From assembly GCF_964355755.1 (NCBI RefSeq), contig NC_092678.1:5926922-5990921 (forward strand): DNA of 64,000 nucleotides, given 5' to 3'. The first letter of the stretch is position 1; each line of letters starts with the position of its first letter. Under the pieces are notes generated by a model, which had not been told where the DNA came from, did not search any database, and saw only the letters and a program-made list of their open reading frames with translations. The position numbers and the translations under genes were made by a program. Source of the DNA: Antedon mediterranea. Its lineage: Eukaryota; Echinodermata; Crinoidea; Comatulida; Antedonidae. Below, in pieces: positions 53,301 through 62,300 of the stretch.

Positions 53301-56300
53301 TTTTCTAGGTCGGGGTATGTGAGGACAAAATCTATATACAGTAAAAGTATTTATAAATTTAACAAACAAATTTATTCACTTATTATAAAATTGTTTAAAA
53401 AACATTACAACAATCAAAAACTTTCCTGGTATCAACATACAAAATATTGAATCCAACTTTAAATAGAGCTGTAGCTGTATTACATTTATTAGTCTAGAAA
53501 AGAAGTTAAAACTAGAACGGGGGGGGGGGGGGGGGGAGTTATTTGCATACAAACCAGACGGCAAGGTGTAGCATCTACTTCCTGTTTTACTAAAAATACT
53601 ATGGACTTGAACTATTAAGACGATAGGAAAAAGGTCACACCTGAAAGGGCACAGTATTTGTACTGCTCCCCGGCAAATGGAAACCGTTTGCGATTACACT
53701 GAAGACTAGGTTTCCCCTCTAGCGATGGGCTTAGCATCCAGTATAGCTAAAATCTTTGCTAAACTTGTGCGATAAACCCCGACATAAAACAGGGTCACCT
53801 GCCATTTGCCATGCTTTTGCTACTAAATCCTCGAAAATATATCCTGTAAATGCGGCACCTCCCCGTATTTTCCCATACTTGTGCTACCAGGCCCACAAAA
53901 ATATATCCTGTAAATGCGGCACCTCCCCGTATTTTCCCATACTTGTGCTACCAGGCCCACAAAAATATATCCTATAAATGCGGCACCTCCCCGTATTTTC
54001 CCATACTTGTGCTACCAGGCCCACAAAAATATATCCTATAAATGCTTCACCTCCCCGTATTTTCCCATACTTGTGCTACCAGGCCCACAAAAATATATCC
54101 TGTAAATGCGGCACCTCCCCGTATTTTCCCATACTTGTGCTACCAGGCCCACAAAAATATATCCTATAAATGCTTCACCTCCCCGTATTTTCCCATACTT
54201 GTGCTACCAGGCCCACAAAAATATATCCTATAAATGCTTCACCTCCCCGTATTTTCCCATACTTGTGCTACCAGGCCCACAAAAATATATCCTGTAAATG
54301 CGGCACCTCCCCGTATTTTCCCATACTTGTGCTACCAGGCCCACAAAAATATATCCTGTAAATGCGGCACCTCCCCGTATGGAAATATGTAAGAGTGAAC
54401 CCCACCCCATTGACAAAGAAGTATAGAAAATGCACATTGACAGTAAGCAAATTGGATTGAACCACAAGGAGAGTTAATTATTTGGGATGTAACTCTCAAC
54501 AAAAGGAAGAAATTACAACAGAGGGCTCTGTAGCAAATTAGGATCTATAGCTTTTGAGAAATTATTAATCGTCAATCTATCAAAAATGTTCATACTACAA
54601 CTGCAATCAGAATAAGTAGTTTGAACACATGCCACTTAGCTAATTCATATCTTTCATCAAATCCGCTAAAACCTATCCCACACATTATAAGATCTTCAAG
54701 TCGAAATTAAAACAGCCTTCGCATTTATCTTAACAACGGGTAAATACGGTAATCGGTTGTTGCTTATTGCTTGTGCACTTTAAGCGAACACAACCGCTCA
54801 AAAATGACGTCTATCCATAATTAACGACTGAGTATTTATAACAGTAAGTATTATTTTTATTTATCCTTCACAATAAGTCAATGTACTATAAAATAATAAT
54901 AAATTTAACCGACATTTTGTAAATCAGCAATTATTTGTTACAAACATCTTTTCTCAGTACATATATGCAGAGATGAGTTTGATTGGAACAAAACAAATTA
55001 TGTAACTATCAACTTGAAACATATCTGCTAGATAGATCTATAGATAGATAGCTCTCAGGAATATAAGGATGAAATAATTGTGTAAACGCCGGCGAGAAGA
55101 CCATAGAAGAATCTAAATAAATACTTCAAGCATTTCTAAGAAGAATAATTTAAAGTTGCTCCATATTTCCAGTTTCCAATAAGAAACAAAACTGATTTGT
55201 TTGCATTTTTCGGAAGTGAAGGAAGAAGAGAAGCCGTATTAGCATCACCTTGCCGAATCATTTGTCATATCTGTGACTTTACCTAATGACAATACAGGAA
55301 ACATTTTGAATATATGAAATACTTGCAGCAAATCTGCTACAACCTAAAGATATTCCAAAGACTATCTATAAATTACTCCTACTTAAGTTGATGTATTGAT
55401 TTTTTTATTTTTTTATTTATTTATTCAACTTCTCACTAACACTGTTAATGAAGGATCGGGACCAACAGGTGGTAAACACCTCTAAAACGGTCCAGTCCCA
55501 ATTGCTCAGTTTCTGTGTGTGACAGTGGCTGTGTTTGTGTGGACTAGTACATCGGGGTAGCCCCCTACTCGTCTCGAAAGATGTACTAGGTTCTTTAAAG
55601 TGCACATGAGCTATGTGTACACTGGACCTACGGTTTATAGTCCTTATCCGAGAAGACTCGTTCTACCACCAGAACCATGGAGCGAGTGAGCCTCGAACCC
55701 TTGCCGATGTTATGGCTACGTAATTACGGTTCCACTGTCTTAACCGCTCGGCCACTCACTTACTTTATTATTTGATATAAATGCATGCAATTGTATAAAT
55801 TATATCAAATATCAATATTGTTTGTTTGTTTGTTAAATTATTAGTTTCTCCACACATTTTAAAATAAAAGATAAAAATTACAATTGCAAAAAGAAAATTA
55901 CAATAAACAAGAAAAACATAAAAAATGTGCGGATGGAGGTCAAAATAAGTTGCAGACAACTTTAAGTCGTGACCACCAGTTAAAAAAAAAAAAAAAAAAA
56001 AAATATTAAAAATAAAATAGAACAACCTTAATTAAGGGGACACTCTCAGGACCCAACAATCGATCCTCTTAATAGGAGTCTCCCTGAACAGCTGTTGGTG
56101 GTACAATGGATCCCCTTAACAGGGGGCTCCCTGAACAGCTGTTGGTGGTACTGGTGGAACACATATATTACTTATAATATATATATTATTTTTTTTTTCA
56201 CAAGAAAGTGTCCCTTTAATAGGTGTTTCCCTATAGAAAAAGTTCTACTATGCATTGACATTATTATATATTCCTTTATATATTTTCATAGAGGATTAAA

Positions 56301-59300
56301 TGATATTTAATCCTCTATGGACTAGTGGTCAAGACACCAGACTTGTTACAAAGATGTACCAGGTTCGAATCTTCCCAGTGCCAAACTTTCAACTGTTGAT
56401 TCTATACATGTAATATCATATTATTTTATTGCAACGTTCCAATTTAGCATAAAATGCGTAACCTTCGTTTTAAATCTAATGTTTGTTTGTCTCATTTGAA
56501 CTTATTTCATTAAGATTAATTGGGTTAAGCTTTTAAATAAAATTCAAATTGTTCAAATACATTCCCAGATATTCTTACTGTATATTAATATTCAGAATAA
56601 TAATAGGCAGAATAAATAAACCTATAGATACGGTGCAATTATTCTACACATGATGGAACTCAAATATATGATTGATTGAATAAATATTCGACAGTATAAG
56701 TCATGTGACCTATTCTAGTTATAACTAGGGTTCACATTGAACAGAGTAGAATGAAGAGATATTGAAAGATTAGACGCTAGCTAGCGGCAAGGCAATGTAC
56801 CTGAGAAGGGTTTTAATTTTGTATACAATCAGTCTTCAACATCAAGTATGCAGGTACGAATACCTTACAATTACAAGGGTGAAATTTATTGTATATCAAC
56901 AATATTTAGTAAATTCAGCCAAAGCTAACCCTAAGAGACCTTCAGAACAATAAAATTTGACAATGCCACTAATAAAAATGAAATCACGGCTTAAATAAAA
57001 TGTAGACATGAACGAGAAACCACCACTGCCCCGCCCCGCCCCGCCCCGCCCCTCCCCTCCCATTTTTCATTTTACTATGTTTTGAGAATCTTAAAATGAA
57101 TATTCTAAAAAGTATTAGACTATTTGGTACAAGTCTGAGCAAAGCTGATTTAAATGCTCAATAATAATATATACAATTATACGTGTTTACAATGGAAGGA
57201 TAGCCATTGGTTAGGACACTTGACTGTCATACAGATAGACCCGGGTTCAATTCCCGACAACTCCCAGTCCACTCAGCTGTAAATGAGTACCTGGTTGAAA
57301 ATACTAGGGAGAAAAAAGGTGGCGTGGAAAGGAACTGGCCACCCTACCACATAATGCAGAGGCTTAGTACAATGAGCTCCTAACAGCTCATTCCCCTACG
57401 TTCAGAGAACACGAGACTCACCTCACCTCACAATGGTAGAATATTAAATATGAACGTTTATATACACAAGAGGGCGGTATTGTACTTTTACTACTTTCAG
57501 TACCAAGTCATAGAGATGGATGGATGGACCACCCTCGTAATATATTGTTGGGAAAAAAAATGTGGTTGGGTTGGTCCATGTATAATAGGGGCTTTATGCA
57601 TCAGGACAGAAGTACTGCCGATGGCAATTCACACAAGACTTTACCTATTTTCATAAAATGCATGGTTCAATCTCCTTTCCATAATTTCCTAGGAGATCTA
57701 AGTTACATATTTGTTTTGAATGTCAAGATTACTACCAAAAAATATATAATTTTCTTAAATACCATTTACAATTCTAACATAAATTGAAATATATAAATAT
57801 AGATAGAACTATTCCATTGAAGATAATAAGTAATGGAGCTGTAGCTTGGTGGTTAACGTGCTTGCCTTCCAATCTCAACATCAGTGGTTCGATCCTGGCC
57901 TAGTGCCAGGGTTGTAACTCACGCTTTCAACTCAACTCTCTAAGCTTCAAATGAGACTTAATTTATAAGCACGATAAATTTTAAATTTAAGTAATTGTGC
58001 TTGCTATTGGATGCAAATGAAATGAAAAAGTGGTACATACCTCGTTTACGCATTCTAATTCTTCGTTGAGGAAGTTTTTAGCTGCCGTCGGCATCTTTTG
58101 AATGCTACTATAAAAATTATTTACATATTCCCGGTATTTTGGCACTTCTCGCGTGTACAACAATCGATTTGTTGACGTGTCCTATAGAAAGGTAAAAAAA
58201 AAAAACAGATTTAACAAAAACATTGAAGCTGTATTGTCCCTTGAAACACAAAAAAATGAAGGTCAAAATATTCTAAAAGTTTTTAGCTGCCGTCGGCATC
58301 TTTTGAATGCTACTATAAAAATTATTTACATATTCCCGGTATTTTGGCACTTCTCGCGTGTACAACAATCGATTTGTTGACGTGTCCTATAGAAAGGTAA
58401 AAAAAAAAAACAGATTTAACAAAAACATTGAAGCTGTATTGTCCCTTGAAACACAAAAAAATGAAGGTCAAAATATTCTAAATTTAAAGTGGCCATATCA
58501 AAGTAATATTAAAGTTATTCACTTTAAGTCGAAAATTTGAGCCAAAAACAACAAGTTTACGTAATTAACAGGTAAATTAGTTTGATTACATTTCATCTGG
58601 AAAATCGTCACGAGCGAAAGTAAACAAAGATTTCAAACCATGAGTACGCATTATGCATATGCTAAATTAGGATTGTTTACAACTCGTCACGGTTAAGAAG
58701 GTTTTTTCACACAGATCATGAGGAAGTTTTATGATTATGCATACAGAGTAGCCAAACAAGCGCGTTTCATTATGGGATATGTTTTGATTGAAAACTTTGA
58801 CTGGAAGTCAAAGTTATTTTTTTAACAAAAAAACGTCTGTATTTCAGTTAATTTTTTTTTTTCCGACAAATTTTTGGTGATAGTTAATAACTATTATGAT
58901 ATTTCAAAATGACCCACCTTTTTTCGAAATCTATTATTTTTTATTTTTTTGGAATTAGTCAAAGGGACAATACATCTTTAAATGATTAATTTGTAATTCT
59001 AAAGAACCCGTAAACACATTTTTTCTCATTTGTTTGTGATTATCTGGTTAACAAAACATTCAAAGTATAAAAGTTATTTTTTCTAGACTTCACAAACCTT
59101 TTAAAATGAAAAATTGAATTTATAAAAGACTAAATCCGAGTTCGAAAGTTCAATTATTTATTTCTAAATGCATAGAACATTAAAAGCATCCATTTTTTCA
59201 TACTTGTTGAATAAGTTAGCCTTTTCTTTTTCTTTTTCCTTTGAAAATTGATATTAATATTCAAAATTACTATTAATAAAAATCTGGATGTCATATAGTA

Positions 59301-62300
59301 TTTTATCATAAACAACATGAAATCATATAAGATATCAAATCATAAAACAATTTTGGAATTGAAGAATTCTTTATTTAAAAATAGAATCATAGCGCTATGT
59401 TTCCAAGAAGTTCAAAGGTCATCAGTGAAAAATTATTTCCAGTTATTTTCATATACAAAAACAGATAAACAATTAGAAGTATTGCATCACTCTCGTATGG
59501 TATACTGACAAGCCTGAATGGCAGCTCGATAAAAGCAGTTACAAAAAATATTTGTAAGAGAGATGATGGACCGGTAACGTCTGCTGCGAACACCTCAAAT
59601 ACACTATGTATGGTACGAGTAGAATCTTGCTATATAGAATTTGTTTTCTTACTTTGTTGTGTTGTGTTTCCCACAAAAGGAACATCAAAATGACTTGTGT
59701 TTCTCACAAAAGGAACATCAAAATGACTTGTGTTTCCCACAAAAGGAACATCAAAATGACTTGTGTTTCCCACAAAAGGAACATCAAAATGACTTGTGTT
59801 TCCCACAAAAGGAACACCAAAATGACTTGTGTTTCCCACAAAAGGAACATCAAAATGACTTGTGTTTCCCACAAAAAGAACATCAAAATGAATTGTTTCC
59901 CACAAAAGGAACATCAAAATGACTTGTGTTTCCCACAAAAGGAACACCAAAATGACTTGTTTCCCACAAAAGGAACATCAAAATGACTTGTGTTTCCCAC
60001 AAAAGGAACATCAAAATGACTTGTGTTTCTCACAAAAGGAACACCAAAATGACTTGTGTTTCCCACAAAAGGAACATCAAAATGACTTGTGTTTCCCACA
60101 AAAGGAACATCAAAATGACTTGTGTTTCTCACAAAAGGAACATCAAAATGACTTGTTTCCCACAAAAGGAACATCAAAATGACTTGTGTTTCTCACAAAA
60201 GGAACATCAAAATGACTTGTGTTTCCCACAAAAGGAACATCAAAATGACTTGTGTTTCCCACAAAAGGAACATCAAAATGACTTGTGTTTCCCACAAAAG
60301 GAACATCAAAATGACTTGTGTTTCCCACAAAAGGAACATCAAAATGACTTGTGTTTCCCACTAAAAGGAACATCAAATGATTTGTGTTTCTCACAAAAGG
60401 AACATCAAAATGACTTGTGTTTCCCACAAAAGGAACATCAAAATGACTTGTGTTTCCCACAAAAGGAACATCAAAATGACTTGTGTTTCCCACTAAAAGG
60501 AACATCAAATGATTTGTGTTTCTCACAAAAGGAACATCAAAATGACTTGTGTTTCCCACAAAAAGAACATCAAAATGAATTGTTTCCCACAAAAGGAACA
60601 TCAAAATGACTTGTGTTTCCCACAAAAGGAACACCAAAATGACTTGTTTCCCACAAAAGGAACATCAAAATGACTTGTGTTTCTCACAAAAGGAACATCA
60701 AAATGACTTGTGTTTCTCACAAAAGGAACATCAAAATGACTTGTGTTTCTCACAAAAGGAACATCAAAATGACTTGTGTTTCTCACAAAAGGAACTGAAC
60801 ATCAAAATGACTTGTGTTTCCCACAAAAGGAACATCAAAATGACTTGTGTTTCCCTCAAAAGGAACATCAAAATGACTGATCAATAAATATATAATAATT
60901 TGTGATGGCTATAAATGTATATATATATCCTTACCTTTGTGTATTTGATAGCTTCCACTGAACATGAATCAAGCAATGTCTCAGCGATAATCTTGAGGGC
61001 AGCCTCTACAGGTAACGTTTGTAAAATATCAAAGATAAAGTTTGGATGCGTAATTACCGTCACCCAGAACCTTTGACCAAGGCTGTCAAAAATAACATTA
61101 AGAATCATTAAAATAAATAACTTATTACTCTTACTGCTATTTCCTCTTTACATATAACTGGTTCCTCCTTTACATGATACCAATTCTATCTTTTACATGC
61201 CACTGCTTCCTTCTTTTACATGCCACTGGTTCCCTCTTTTAAATGCCACTGGTTCCCTCTTTACACAACCCCTTGACACACCATCGGTTCCCTCATTTTA
61301 AATACAACCCATTAGCACACCACTGGTTCTATCTTTACATGCCACTTGCTCCATCCCTGGTTCCCTCTTTTAAATACCACTGGTTTCTCTTTACACACAA
61401 CCACTTAGCACAGCACTGGTTCCCTCTTTTTTAAATGCCACTGGTTCTTATTTACACACAACCACTTAGCCCACTGCTGGTTCCCGCTTTACATACCATT
61501 TGCTCCTTCCCTGGTTCCCTCTTTACATGCCACTGGTTCCTTATTTACATGCTACTAACTCTTTCACAGGTTTTCTCCTTACATGCTACATTTTAAAAAG
61601 CTTTACAACAATTACCTATTGTTCTTCCATGTCTTAGCCATGGCCTGACCAGCATCATTTTCTTCTGCTTGTGCATCAAAGAAATCAAACAGATACTTTA
61701 TGGTGACTGGAACGGAAATGTCACTGTCATCGCTAGGAGCCTTTAACATTGCTCTAAACATACCATCCACATACTTTTGTATTGTTGTCTAAAAACATAA
61801 CACAAAATAAAATCAGAAAATAACAGGGTTGAAAAACAAATGCAATACCTAATTTAGGAAGTGGAATTATACTCAAGGAGGTAGGATTATACTAAAGCAT
61901 GCGATTATACTAAAGCATGGGATTATACTCAAGCATGAGATTATACTCTACTGTCGGATTATACTCTAGTGTGGGATTATACTCTAGTGTGGGATTATAC
62001 TCAAGCATGGGATAATATTCAAGTATAGGATTATACTATTAAGCATAAGATTATACTCTAGCATGGGATTATACACTAGCATAGGATTATACTCGAGCAT
62101 TATACTCGAGCATGGTATTATACTCGAGCATAGGATTATACTCAAGCATAGGATTATACTAAAGCCTGGGATTATACTCAAGCGTAGGATTATACTCAAG
62201 GAGGTGGGATTATACTCTAGCATAGGATTATACTCTAGGGTGGGATTATACTCGAGCATGGGATTATACTCAAGCATGGGATAATACTCAAGCATGGGAT

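Noticed and set aside
53836-54380. CRISPR-like appearance of regular 64-bp and 33-bp arrays
   Set aside because: The arrays are pure tandem repeats without unique spacers, in a spliced animal gene.
59606-60887. Frames of 87-208 residues made of CFPQKEHQNDL or FVGNTSHFDVP repeats
   Set aside because: Products of the 33-bp minisatellite in a plexin intron; several frames on both strands are open and none has splice or start context.
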